Assembly (NCBI RefSeq): GCF_020422885.1
Contig: NZ_CP084622.1
Location: 2,747,001 to 2,811,000 of the forward strand
DNA: 64,000 bases
Source: Mesobacillus sp. S13
Lineage (GTDB): Bacteria > Bacillota > Bacilli > Bacillales > Cytobacillaceae
Reading direction: 5' to 3'
Positions 23,560 to 31,602 of this stretch are shown here, piece by piece. The notes below the pieces were generated by a model. That model had not been told where the DNA came from. It saw only the letters and a program-made list of their open reading frames with translations, and ran no database searches. How positions within the stretch are numbered: position 1 is the first letter of the stretch; each line of letters opens with the position of its first letter. Position numbers and translations under genes: made by a program.

Positions 23560-23763
23560 TTACTGTTTATATTGTGGTTCTTCTTTTTCTATTTCTTGCA
23601 GACGCGGTTGAATGCTATCTATAACTGCCTGTGTTTGTTGTGCAGCTGTCTGATAAAGTTGCTTTGCTTGTTGATTATCCGTACCAAGTGCAAAAGTCTC
23701 CAAACTCGCCTGAGCACTTTTTAGACCAGCAATTGTTTGCTTAACTTGCGCTCCAACAGTCAT
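23560..23763 (-). CDS. DUF1657 protein, 67 residues (paralogue)
   Basis: The product MTVGAQVKQTIAGLKSAQAS... ends QEIEKEEPQYKQ. It is the same length and fold as its neighbour at 23299, so a tandem duplication is clear. AGAAGGGA precedes ATG 23763. It is first in the DUF1657-DUF1657-DUF421 unit. Confidence 0.83.
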   Translation of the reverse strand: MTVGAQVKQTIAGLKSAQASLETFALGTDNQQAKQLYQTAAQQTQAVIDSIQPRLQEIEKEEPQYKQ

Positions 23764-23842
23764 CAGAGTCCCTTCTTTCTAAAGAATTTCTGGTACTGTT
23801 TTAGTATGGCAAAGCTAAGAGAAATTATTCGGGACGATCAGT

Positions 23843-23886
23843 AAACAAAAAGCCATGAGCATGCTTGTCAGCAAGCCCATGGCTGG
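23843..23886 (-). terminator. terminator of the gene at 23887
   Basis: Stem AGCCATGGGCTTGCT/AGCAAGCATGCTCATGGCT (bulged) then TTTTTG on the - strand. Confidence 0.75.
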
Positions 23887-24357
23887 TCATTGCTCATTAT
23901 CATGAACAATCACTCTTGCAGTATACAATACATAACCATTTTCCCACTTAGCATGAACTTCCAAAGCGTAATCACCAGAAGCGACATTGTACTCTTCAAA
24001 GTTTAAAGGGTATCCAGTCAACTCTTTATAAGCGAGTCTACCCGTATCCATATCCCATAAATAACATTTTACTGCATCCGGTGATTGTTTGAATAAAAGC
24101 TTAACATTATCATTTGAATCGACAATAAGTGGGGTGGATTCTCTGGCAAGTACAGCAGGTTCAATATTCATATCCGCAGAAGCAGTCCTTCCCCATTTCC
24201 TTAAGGTATAGGTTACCGGCTTAACTTCCATGATATGTTTCGCTGCAGCAACTTCCAATTCAGGAGGAGTTGGTTTATAAGTGCTATACGTGATCCAGCT
24301 GGCCATACTGATCAAAACCAAAATAGACAAGGCTATCCACGGAACAGACTTCTTCAC
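23887..24357 (-). CDS. exported or membrane-anchored protein, unknown function
   Basis: This 156-residue protein has an N-terminal membrane anchor or signal (about 6-24, VPWIALSILVLISMASW) and an extracytoplasmic beta-rich domain (about 60-150) with WDMDTGRLAYKEL and GDYALEVHAKWENGYVLYTARV, similar to an Ig-like fold. The GTG at 24357 has AAGGGGG 7 nt upstream, which decides the start over an upstream in-frame ATG. Confidence 0.6.
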   Translation of the reverse strand: MKKSVPWIALSILVLISMASWITYSTYKPTPPELEVAAAKHIMEVKPVTYTLRKWGRTASADMNIEPAVLARESTPLIVDSNDNVKLLFKQSPDAVKCYLWDMDTGRLAYKELTGYPLNFEEYNVASGDYALEVHAKWENGYVLYTARVIVHDNEQ

Positions 24358-24601
24358 CGATATCCCCCTTTTCACAAATCCCTGATTTCTCCCTATTAAT
24401 AGACGTAGATGACAGTGGGAAAGTTTCAAATTTTTCAATCAATTCTGCTTGGTAGTCTTGCCAGTTTTAGCTGGTGAAATTGCCTTTTTTCTAAAAGTTC
24501 AGCGGGAAAACCATTTTCGGTAAGGTGTAACATTCATTACATGCGCATAAAATCACTTATTTTATAATGAATAAATAAATGAAAAAAAGTTGGTGATATA
24601 A

Positions 24602-25765
24602 ATGCATGGAGTTGGACATTCCCATTCCACAAGCTTCCACCCTGGTAAAGTTGATTTTGACCAAAATCCTTATATCGTTATTTGGGAAGTAACAAGGGCT
24701 TGCCAGCTGAAATGTTTGCATTGCAGGGCAGATGCTCAAAATAAACCCGACCCAATGGAATTGACTCCTAAAGAAGGGAAAGTATTAATCGATCAAATTT
24801 ATGAGATGGGTAATCCTATGCTAGTTTTTACTGGTGGTGATTGCATGATGCGGGAAGATCTTTTTGACCTTGCGGATTATGCCATTAGAAAAGGGATGCG
24901 CGTTTCCATGACCCCTAGTGCTACAGATAATGTGACAAAGGAAAAAATGGAAAGGGCCAGGGAAGTTGGACTCTCACGATGGGCTTTTAGCCTCGATGGG
25001 CCAACTCCAGAAATCCATGATCATTTTCGCGGAACTCCTGGTTCGTTCGAACTTACGATTGAAAAAGTAAAATACTTGAACGAATTAAACATGCCCTTGC
25101 AGCTTAATACTGTAATTTCACGTTACAATTATGACCACCTAGAACAAATGGCAGAATTAATGAAAGAGCTAAAGGTAGTGATGTGGTACATCTTTTTACT
25201 TGTACCGACTGGGAGAGGGCAACTCGATGCCTGCCTTACTCCGGCCGAACACGAAAAGGTGTTTAGATGGCTATATGAGTTAAGTAAATCGGCACCATAC
25301 GACATTAAGACCACTGCTGCCCAGCACTACAGACGTGTTGTGTACCAGCAAAAAGCAAGAGAAAATAAACTCATCAAAGAACAAGGCATCCGCTATGAGG
25401 ACACATTGACTAAAGATATGGCCTCCGTCATTGATGGGCTAAAGCGGGCTCCTAAAGGGGTGAATGACGGCAACGGTTTTGTTTTTATTTCCCACACCGG
25501 AGATGTCATGCCATCTGGGCTCCTGCCTCTTGTCGGAGGGAATGTCCGTGAAAAGCCTTTAGCAGAAATATATAGAGACTCCCCTATTTTCAAAGACCTG
25601 CGCAGCCCTGATAAATACAGCGGAAAATGTGGTGTTTGTGAATTTCGCTATGTATGCGGTGGTTCACGTTCGAGAACCTATGCTGTTACTGGAGACTATA
25701 TGGCCAGTGAGCCATTTTGTGTTTATATCCCAGAAGCAATGCGTAAAAAGGAAACTAGGGTTTAG
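24602..25765 (+). CDS. radical SAM/SPASM protein (TIGR04053-like, NirJ/AhbD-related)
   Basis: This 387-residue protein starts with a His-rich segment (MHGVGHSHSTSFHPG). It then has the radical SAM cluster C34-x3-C38-x2-C41 (ACQLKCLHC) and TGGDCMMREDLF in place of the usual TGGEP. A C-terminal SPASM region follows with clustered Cys (GKCGVCEFRYVCGG, then FCVYIP) for auxiliary iron-sulfur clusters. Relatives act on heme precursors or on peptides; no peptide substrate gene is seen. A HesB-like gene follows on the same strand 143 nt later. The exact reaction is unknown. Confidence 0.85.
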   Translation: MHGVGHSHSTSFHPGKVDFDQNPYIVIWEVTRACQLKCLHCRADAQNKPDPMELTPKEGKVLIDQIYEMGNPMLVFTGGDCMMREDLFDLADYAIRKGMRVSMTPSATDNVTKEKMERAREVGLSRWAFSLDGPTPEIHDHFRGTPGSFELTIEKVKYLNELNMPLQLNTVISRYNYDHLEQMAELMKELKVVMWYIFLLVPTGRGQLDACLTPAEHEKVFRWLYELSKSAPYDIKTTAAQHYRRVVYQQKARENKLIKEQGIRYEDTLTKDMASVIDGLKRAPKGVNDGNGFVFISHTGDVMPSGLLPLVGGNVREKPLAEIYRDSPIFKDLRSPDKYSGKCGVCEFRYVCGGSRSRTYAVTGDYMASEPFCVYIPEAMRKKETRV

Positions 25766-25908
25766 GGTTTTCAGCTACTCACTTGGGGAGCTGTTTTTAA
25801 ATGGAACATTTTTGACAATGTAATGACATTGCGAAAAGTGTGACATAAAGCACGGCAGCCAGTACCTTTGAGGTTTTACAATAAAGCTAACGAAAGGATG
25901 GTGCAAAG

Positions 25909-26205
25909 ATGACAATCAAGATTGATCAAAACGCATACAAATGGTTTGAAAAGGAATTTGATACACAGAAACCGTTTCACATCCGCCTTTATCCTCAATA
26001 TGCCGGGTTTGGCGACAAGAATAAAGGTTACAGCCTGGCATTTTCGCTTGAAACTCCTGCCATAGCCGCCGAACAGCAAGAGATTGACGGCATCACTTTT
26101 TTTGTAGAAGCAAACGATACATGGTTCTTTAACAAAACAGATGTAGAACTGAAGTACAGCGATACCGCTGGTGAAATTTTCGCCAGTTATATAGAACATA
26201 ATTGA
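25909..26205 (+). CDS. HesB/IscA-fold protein lacking the usual cysteines (YneR-like)
   Basis: This 98-residue protein shows AYKWFEKEFDTQKPFHIRLYPQYAGFG and IDGITFFVEANDTWFF, as in the HesB/YneR family. It has no cysteine at all, so it cannot carry an iron-sulfur cluster the way IscA does. AAAGGATG lies upstream of the ATG. Confidence 0.8.
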   Translation: MTIKIDQNAYKWFEKEFDTQKPFHIRLYPQYAGFGDKNKGYSLAFSLETPAIAAEQQEIDGITFFVEANDTWFFNKTDVELKYSDTAGEIFASYIEHN

Positions 26206-26208
26206 ATC

Positions 26209-26244
26209 TAAAAGAGTCCCCGGTTCATCCAGGGACTCTTTTTA
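26209..26244. terminator. convergent terminator
   Basis: Stem AAAAGAGTCCC/GGGACTCTTTTT between the HesB-like gene (+) and argS (-). Confidence 0.88.
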
Positions 26245-27939
26245 CATTTCTTTTGGAGCCTTGACTCCAAGTATTCTAAGACCTTCTTCGAGCACAATGC
26301 TTACACAATGGACTAATTGAAGACGTGCGTTCTTTTCAGCATTTTCTTCAAGGATGCGGACTTCTCCATAATATTTATTAAAGGCCTGGGACAAATCAAG
26401 GACATATTTAGCAATCAAAGATGGATCGTTTTTATCAATCGCTCTCTTTATTGTTTCCGGAAAGTTCTGAAGCTCAGTGATCACTGGCCACTCCGCAATA
26501 GCTGCCCATTTGAAGTCTTCATTTCCTCCTTTGAAACCTCCCTTTTTCAATAACGATTGTGTCCGTGCATTTGTATATTGAACATAAGGTCCTGTTTCCC
26601 CTTCAACCTTTAACATTTCTTCGAGGGAAAATTCAATGTCGTTCATCCGAAAATTCTTCAGGTCATGAAAAACAATTGCGCCGGTACCAACCATTTTTGC
26701 AATCTCTGTTTTATTTTCCAAATGAGGATTTTTTTCTTCTATATTCTTTTCTGCCAGTTGAATGGAATCATTAAGAACATCTTCGAGCAAGACTACCTTC
26801 CCTTTTCTCGTGGACATTTTCTTTCCATCCTTTAACATCATGCCAAATGGAACATGAACAATCCCGGCAGCCCATGGAAAGTCCAATTTTGCCAGCACTG
26901 CTTTGAGCTGTTTAAAGTGCAGACTTTGCTCATTGCCGACCACATACAATGATTTTACAAATGAATAGCTATCGAATCTGTACTTAGCTGCGGCTAAATC
27001 CCTGGTAGCATACAATGTTGCGCCATCCGATTTTTTAATAAGACAAGGCGGAAGTTCATGTTCTTCCAAGCTGACTACCAGTGCCCCATCCGAATCAACA
27101 AGCAGCTCCCTGTCTTTTAGCATTTTCACGATTGAATCCATTTTGTCATTATAAAAAGCTTCTCCCGCATATGAATCAAACTCGATTCCCATGAGTTCAT
27201 AAATCTTCTTAAACTCCTTAAGTGACTCATCCTTGAACCATTTCCATAGCTTGAGTGCCTCAACATCCCCGTTTTCCAGACGTCTGAACCAGTTTCGTCC
27301 CTCTTGCTCCAGCTCCGGCTGGCTTTTTGCTTCATCATGAAACTTTATATATAGCACCAGCAGCTCCTGTATTGGGTTCTTCTTTACTTTCTCTTCTGAT
27401 CCCCAAAGTTTATAGGCTGTGATAAGCTTGCCGAATTGAGTTCCCCAATCTCCTAAATGATTGATTTTCACGGTCTTATATCCAGCCTTTTCATAAATAA
27501 GTGACAAAGAATTCCCTATAACGGTTGACCGAAGATGTCCCATGGAAAAGGGTTTTGCAATATTCGGAGAAGAAAGGTCAATTGTCACAATTTGATTTCC
27601 ACCAAGATCAAAATCACCATAATGATTCCTCTTTTGCCCGATTTCAATCAAAAGTTCTTCGGTCACTTTCGCCTTGTTTAAAAACCCATTTACATAGCCT
27701 CCGGCCGCTTCAAAACGTTCCATTGAATCATTAACTGAGCTTTGCAACCGAGCATTTAACTCCTCCGCAATAACTACCGGCGGTTTTCTCATGCTTTTTG
27801 CCAATTGGAAGCATGGAAAAGCTAAGTCACCCTGATGCAAAAATTTCGGTTTCTCAATTAACCTCTCTATTTCTGAACACGAGAGAGCCCCTTCTAGCTC
27901 AACGGCAAGCAACTCTGCATACAGTTTCACATAATCCAT
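26242..27939 (-). CDS. argS: arginyl-tRNA synthetase
   Basis: This 565-residue class I synthetase has an N-terminal additional domain (about 1-90), the HIGH-type motif SPNIAKPFSMGHLRST, a KMSKS-like KKMSTRKGK and a C-terminal anticodon-binding domain ending GLRILGVKAPKEM. It charges tRNA-Arg. AAGGGGG precedes the ATG. It is controlled by an upstream T-box leader, so its level rises when uncharged tRNA-Arg accumulates. Confidence 0.96.
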   Translation of the reverse strand: MDYVKLYAELLAVELEGALSCSEIERLIEKPKFLHQGDLAFPCFQLAKSMRKPPVVIAEELNARLQSSVNDSMERFEAAGGYVNGFLNKAKVTEELLIEIGQKRNHYGDFDLGGNQIVTIDLSSPNIAKPFSMGHLRSTVIGNSLSLIYEKAGYKTVKINHLGDWGTQFGKLITAYKLWGSEEKVKKNPIQELLVLYIKFHDEAKSQPELEQEGRNWFRRLENGDVEALKLWKWFKDESLKEFKKIYELMGIEFDSYAGEAFYNDKMDSIVKMLKDRELLVDSDGALVVSLEEHELPPCLIKKSDGATLYATRDLAAAKYRFDSYSFVKSLYVVGNEQSLHFKQLKAVLAKLDFPWAAGIVHVPFGMMLKDGKKMSTRKGKVVLLEDVLNDSIQLAEKNIEEKNPHLENKTEIAKMVGTGAIVFHDLKNFRMNDIEFSLEEMLKVEGETGPYVQYTNARTQSLLKKGGFKGGNEDFKWAAIAEWPVITELQNFPETIKRAIDKNDPSLIAKYVLDLSQAFNKYYGEVRILEENAEKNARLQLVHCVSIVLEEGLRILGVKAPKEM

Positions 27940-27964
27940 TAAATTACCCCCTTATATAAAATAA

Positions 27965-28200
27965 AAAAACTCCCGTCTCTAAATAAGAGACGAGAGTTTA
28001 TCCCGCGGTACCACTCCAATTGCTCCGAATTTCGGAACCTTCTTCCAAGTGATAACGGGTAAATCCCGGCTATCCCTACTCAATTTCAGGACAGCATCTC
28101 AAAAGTGCGCTTCATTATTCTGATGCACCAGGCTTCCACCGTCCCTGGCTCGCTGTAGCAAAGAAAGAATAATTACTCTCTTTTTCATCGATTTGATATT
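27965..28200 (-). promoter_or_regulatory. T-box leader of argS
   Basis: On the - strand: a stem I region with AGCGAGCC and GGTGGAAGCC; the candidate specifier CGC (28109-28107, followed by A) in GAAGCGCACTTTTGAG; GAGTAGG; then the T-box TGGTACCGCGG (28013-28003). A terminator hairpin follows, AACTCTCGTCTCT/AGAGACGGGAGTT, with T7. The CGC specifier fits arginine, but its position in the specifier loop was judged by eye. Confidence 0.92.
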
Positions 28201-28236
28201 TTTCCCATTATAAACAACTCTTCGGACCTTTTGCAA

Positions 28237-28713
28237 TCATTTTTTTGCATATAATCCAGAATTGAATTCTTGGATTGACCGATTGTGATCATCGAACATT
28301 TCAATATAGTTGCCGCCAGTATAATCGCCAATCACTTTTCGCCAAAAGTTCCTTGCCGGCTCATTTTTCTCTACCTGAGTGACACTCCAATTTCCAGGGA
28401 ATAGGCCAAATAGCTTTTCCGCCGCTGCTTTTCCAAACCCTCTTCGGTAGAATTTCCTCATAATAAAAAACTCCAGAATGACATTGGGAGCTCCACTTTC
28501 GACCATGGCAAAACCCGCCAGTTCTCCTTCATGCATGATAAAAAAAGCATGTAAATCGGCTTCAGTCCAATACGGTTTTAAATCAAAGGGTGCAAAAAAT
28601 CCAGATTGCTCAAGCTTGATATCCTGAAAGACAGTAAATTCGTAAATATAAAATTGTATTAAATTTTGGAGTATTGCTTCATCCTCCTGTTTTGCACGCA
28701 CTAATTCAATCAC
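28237..28713 (-). CDS. GNAT-family N-acetyltransferase
   Basis: This 158-residue protein shows the GNAT core: ELAGFAMVE (strand 4), VILEFFIMRKFYRRGFGKAAAE (motif A with the R-x-x-G-x-G/A acetyl-CoA loop) and N-x-PARNFWRKV (motif B). The substrate is unknown. Start GTG 28713 with GGGGAG upstream. Confidence 0.88.
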   Translation of the reverse strand: MIELVRAKQEDEAILQNLIQFYIYEFTVFQDIKLEQSGFFAPFDLKPYWTEADLHAFFIMHEGELAGFAMVESGAPNVILEFFIMRKFYRRGFGKAAAEKLFGLFPGNWSVTQVEKNEPARNFWRKVIGDYTGGNYIEMFDDHNRSIQEFNSGLYAKK

Positions 28714-28805
28714 ATGGACTCCCCTTTTTCAAAAAGATATAAATAAGAATTCGAGGATAGAACCAAAAATCCTTTTCATAAAAGAAAATGGTCTTGTATA
28801 AAAAG

Positions 28806-28845
28806 TGAAAATGAGCCCTCATCTTATTAGGATAAGGACTCATTC
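28806..28845 (-). terminator. terminator of the OsmC-like selenoprotein gene
   Basis: Imperfect stem AATGAG-CC-TATC/GATGAGGGCTCATT then TTTTC on the - strand, immediately after the TAG at 28848. Confidence 0.7.
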
Positions 28846-28847
28846 TA

Positions 28848-29318
28848 CTAGTATTCTTCGATTTCCCAAGTATGATTGAACTGAATACAGCCCTTTAATG
28901 TTTGTGCGACAGGACATCCCCGTTCGAATACATTTAATGCTCTTTCGGCAGCTTCCCTATTTCCTGAAGGAACCTTCAATTCATAGTGGCAGCTGATTTT
29001 TGTGATTTTCAGGACTCCTTCAGGTGCTTCAATTGTTCCTTGGATGTTCGCTTTGACTTTATCAGGTGAAGATGGTATTTTACGCGCCTCCAGCGCGCCA
29101 GATAGGGTTCCAACCAGTCAGCCGCCTGCTGCAGCAACGATATGATCTAGTGTAGACGGATATTCTACCTCTGGATTCACACCATAGAACTGCTTTACAC
29201 CACCATGTACCCCAAAAAGTAAAGGCTCACTAAAACCTTCAATGTAAGCCTCCCTAATTTTATTGGCAGTATCTTTCTGGATTACTGTTATTTTCGTTAG
29301 CGCGATTGGCTCGGACAA
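28848..29318 (-). CDS. OsmC-family peroxiredoxin-like selenoprotein (in-frame UGA read as selenocysteine)
   Basis: The frame opens at TTG 29318 behind GGAGGGGG and runs 156 codons to TAG 28848, with a single internal TGA at 29120-29118 (codon 67). Before it: DHIVAAAGG. After it: LVGTLSGALEARKI and the conserved second Cys in ERGCPVAQTL. In OsmC/Ohr-like proteins this AGG-C-L-x-G-T-x-x-x-ALEAR position is the peroxidatic cysteine. UGA therefore sits exactly at the catalytic residue while both sides keep family similarity. A candidate SECIS lies at 29097-29083. Without Sec decoding the product would be a 66-residue stump. SelB is encoded in this window. A simple pseudogene is the alternative. 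Confidence 0.88.
29083..29097 (-). promoter_or_regulatory. candidate bacterial SECIS element of the OsmC-like gene
   Basis: Perfect stem CGCGC/GCGCG with apical loop TGGAG, 25 nt behind the UGA. G is the second loop base. This fits the bacterial SECIS rule (short stem, G among the first two loop bases, about 16-37 nt from UGA) as I remember it. Confidence 0.75.
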
Positions 29319-29521
29319 TTATACGACCCCCTCCTTGAATTTCTAACTCCACCATATTAGAAACTGTGCCATTTTTCAAATAATAACCTATTTCTTTTAA
29401 AATAGGCAGCCCGTCTTTTAAATTCAATGATACAAGCTGATGCTCGTCCGATATTTTTTCATAAGATGTTGTTGTAAGGTTCGGATCTTACCTAACTTCT
29501 ATGAAGGAAGGGGGTGGAGAG

Positions 29522-29659
29522 ATGTTAATCACTGCGATTGTTGTTCTTTTGCTGGCACTTGCTTTGGTAGTTGCGATTTTGTTGAACCAAGACGCACTTG
29601 CTGATGTCCTTTACACTTGCATCGGTGAAGTAATTGCTGTAGACAATGGTGCTGCTTAA
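29522..29659 (+). CDS. 45-residue hydrophobic peptide, unknown function
   Basis: The ATG at 29522 follows a strong GGGGGTGGAGAG. The product has one membrane helix (2-20: LITAIVVLLLALALVVAIL) and an acidic tail with a lone Cys (DVLYTCIGEVIAVDNGAA). A hairpin GTAAG/CTTAC precedes it (about 29475-29495) and a terminator follows. It could be a small membrane regulator, toxin-like peptide or spore peptide; I cannot decide. Confidence 0.6.
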   Translation: MLITAIVVLLLALALVVAILLNQDALADVLYTCIGEVIAVDNGAA

Positions 29660-29689
29660 TCTCTGTAAGATTTGCAACCTAAAGTTCCT

Positions 29690-29735
29690 TACAATCTCCC
29701 TGGTTATACCGGTATTAGCCGGGGAGATTCTATAA
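29690..29735 (+). terminator. possible terminator of the 45-residue peptide gene
   Basis: Stem AATCTCCC/GGGGAGATT with a further inner pairing; the T run is weak. Confidence 0.5.
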
Positions 29736-29756
29736 TAAAAGAAAGGATGATAATAG

Positions 29757-30200
29757 ATGAATGAAAAAGATATAAAGCCACATATTGATTCTTTGAAAAA
29801 AGAGCCGTCTTTAGATGGAATACTTAATTTCACCCAGGCGATTTTTAATCAGTTGCCAGAAGAAAATAACGATGAGGTCAGCCAATCTCAGAATAACCAT
29901 TTTAATGCTGACAACCTTAATTCCCTAATGGCAGCTGTACAAGGGTTTGTAAATCCAACTACTTTATCATTGCTATCCAAGACATTGAATAAATCAGACA
30001 CAAAAAAAGAAGACGCAAACACTACTAGCTTAGAAAATGAGAACGAACAACTTTCTTTTGAGAACGAAAAACTTTCTGCGGAGTTGAACGAAGTGAAAGA
30101 GCAATTGAATGCAATGAAGAGCGATCTAGCAGAAAACAGTAAGCGTCTGCAAGAACTTGAGTCAGAAGTTCAATATCTTCGACGTCGCAGAAGACGATAA
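29757..30200 (+). CDS. coiled-coil protein with arginine-rich C-terminus, unknown function
   Basis: In this 147-residue protein, the N-terminal 80 residues are helical (FTQAIFNQLPEENNDE; LMAAVQGFVNPTTLSLL). Residues about 92-140 form a long heptad coiled coil (LENENEQLSFENEKLSAELN...LQELESEVQYL), ending in six Arg. Such a basic tail could bind nucleic acid or membrane. AAAGGATGA lies upstream. No family recognised. Confidence 0.65.
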   Translation: MNEKDIKPHIDSLKKEPSLDGILNFTQAIFNQLPEENNDEVSQSQNNHFNADNLNSLMAAVQGFVNPTTLSLLSKTLNKSDTKKEDANTTSLENENEQLSFENEKLSAELNEVKEQLNAMKSDLAENSKRLQELESEVQYLRRRRRR

Positions 30201-30245
30201 GAAAAAGTAGTCCTTCATGATTTTTATGAAGAACTCTTTTTCTGG
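30201..30245. terminator. convergent terminator
   Basis: Stem with CCTTCAT/ATGAAGA flanked by AAAAAG and CTTTTT between the coiled-coil gene (+) and the LysE-type gene (-). Confidence 0.65.
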
Positions 30246-30266
30246 CCTCTTTTCAGGATCCTTAAG

Positions 30267-30872
30267 TTAAAAAGTCAACAACAAGTAAATGGCTGTCCCC
30301 CACATAATCAAAGCGGATATTTTATTCAAGATCATGTGAAAACTATTTAATTCCCCCAACCTTCCCACTTGCCGTCCAACATAAGCAAGAACGAAAAACC
30401 AGATCCAGGAAGTCAAAATACAGGCAACTGCAAAGGTGAATTTCGCTGGACCTGCATAATTCATTGAACTCGTTCCTATCACTCCGATTGTGTCCATGAT
30501 CGCATGCGGATTAAGCAAAGAAACCGATGCGGCAAAGGTTATCTGTTTTTTCGGGGAAAAGGCTACTGTCTCCGCAGTTACATCAGTTGGCCTGCTTCTC
30601 CAAGTTAAATATCCCATATAGATTAAAAAAAGTATGCCGGCTGATAATAACAACGTACTTAACCAGGTAACCTTTAGAACCACCACTGATATACCAAGAA
30701 CTGCAAGAGTGATTAAAACTGTATCACTGATTGAAGCTGTCAAAATCACTGGCAAAACTCTACTATATTGTTTGTGCATCGATCCCTGGTTAAAAACAAA
30801 CACGTTTTGCACTCCTAACGGAAGGATCAGTCCGAAGGCGAGGATAAATCCATGAACTCCCGCAGCTAGCAT
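30267..30872 (-). CDS. LysE/ArgO-family amino-acid exporter (YisU-like)
   Basis: This 201-residue protein has six predicted membrane helices and the LysE signature FILAFGLILPLGVQNVFVF at the N-terminus and SVSLLNPHAIMDTIGVIG in helix 4. The family exports basic or other amino acids. ATG 30872 has AAGAGGAA upstream; a TTG at 30899 is not supported. Confidence 0.88.
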   Translation of the reverse strand: MLAAGVHGFILAFGLILPLGVQNVFVFNQGSMHKQYSRVLPVILTASISDTVLITLAVLGISVVVLKVTWLSTLLLSAGILFLIYMGYLTWRSRPTDVTAETVAFSPKKQITFAASVSLLNPHAIMDTIGVIGTSSMNYAGPAKFTFAVACILTSWIWFFVLAYVGRQVGRLGELNSFHMILNKISALIMWGTAIYLLLTF

Positions 30873-30961
30873 AGTTCCTCTTCCCCTTTTTCTATCCAAC
30901 TATATTTACTATTAATTCCATTCCACTCGACCCTCAATCTTTTAGACAGCTCCTATATAAC

Positions 30962-30990
30962 AGAAAAGGACTTAGGCCTAAGTCCTTTTC
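30962..30990. terminator. perfect 26-bp palindrome, likely terminator
   Basis: AAAAGGACTTAGG and its exact complement, with no loop. It lies about 165 nt behind the HIT gene on the - strand and is flanked by A/T-rich sequence. The rest of 30873-31153 shows no gene. Confidence 0.55.
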
Positions 30991-31153
30991 CAATTAATTC
31001 TTAAATATATTCTCTGAGATACTGAAAACAACTAAACTGAGCATAAACACTAAAATGCCTGAGTGAATTTTATTCACAATCAATCATATTATTCGTGAAT
31101 GTTAAAGTGGTAGCGATAAAGAAGTTTGTGAAAAGTATCTGTTTTAGATGAAA

Positions 31154-31546
31154 TCAAAAACCATTATTTTTTTCTTGATCATCTAGTAAATATCCTTGCT
31201 CATCACGTATTCTCGCACCAAAATGGACATGCCAGTGCATATGTTTATTGCTCTGATAATTTCCTATGTTGGTAGAGATGGTGCATGCTCCAAAATCCTT
31301 CTCTAGCATCGAGGCAACCTGCCTAACTACTCTTAGAACATCATTCAAAATCTCCGCTTCCTCATTGGATACTGTTAAAAATGACAAAATATGTTTTTTG
31401 GGAATGACAACAATATGTACCTCATAATATGGCCGAGTATGATGAAACGCGAGAGACTGCTCAGTTTCATATACTTTTTCAACTGGTGTTTTGGCTGATA
31501 ATACTTCCTCACAATAGAAATCTTGCCATTTTTGATCACCCGTCAT
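31154..31546 (-). CDS. HIT-family nucleotide-binding protein
   Basis: This 130-residue protein has the histidine triad HMHWHVHFG near the C-terminus and VIPKKHILSF upstream. HIT proteins hydrolyse or transfer nucleotides linked to a phosphate. ATG 31546 has AGGAG 7 nt upstream. It is the third gene of a methyltransferase-Nudix-HIT run with gaps of 17 and 56 nt, a combination suited to nucleotide or metabolite clean-up. Confidence 0.88.
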   Translation of the reverse strand: MTGDQKWQDFYCEEVLSAKTPVEKVYETEQSLAFHHTRPYYEVHIVVIPKKHILSFLTVSNEEAEILNDVLRVVRQVASMLEKDFGACTISTNIGNYQSNKHMHWHVHFGARIRDEQGYLLDDQEKNNGF

Positions 31547-31602
31547 TTTATAACTCCTGTATGAATATTTTTTAAAGGGCATTTCTTACATATATTCAGC
31601 TT

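Noticed and set aside
25909..26205. HesB-like gene as a third selenoprotein
   Set aside because: HesB-like selenoproteins are known to me, but this frame has neither Cys nor an in-frame TGA continuation.
29118..29318. A complete 66-residue OsmC fragment, or a pseudogene
   Set aside because: Similarity continues in the same frame behind the single TGA, the UGA sits at the catalytic Cys, a SECIS-like hairpin is in place and selB is nearby.
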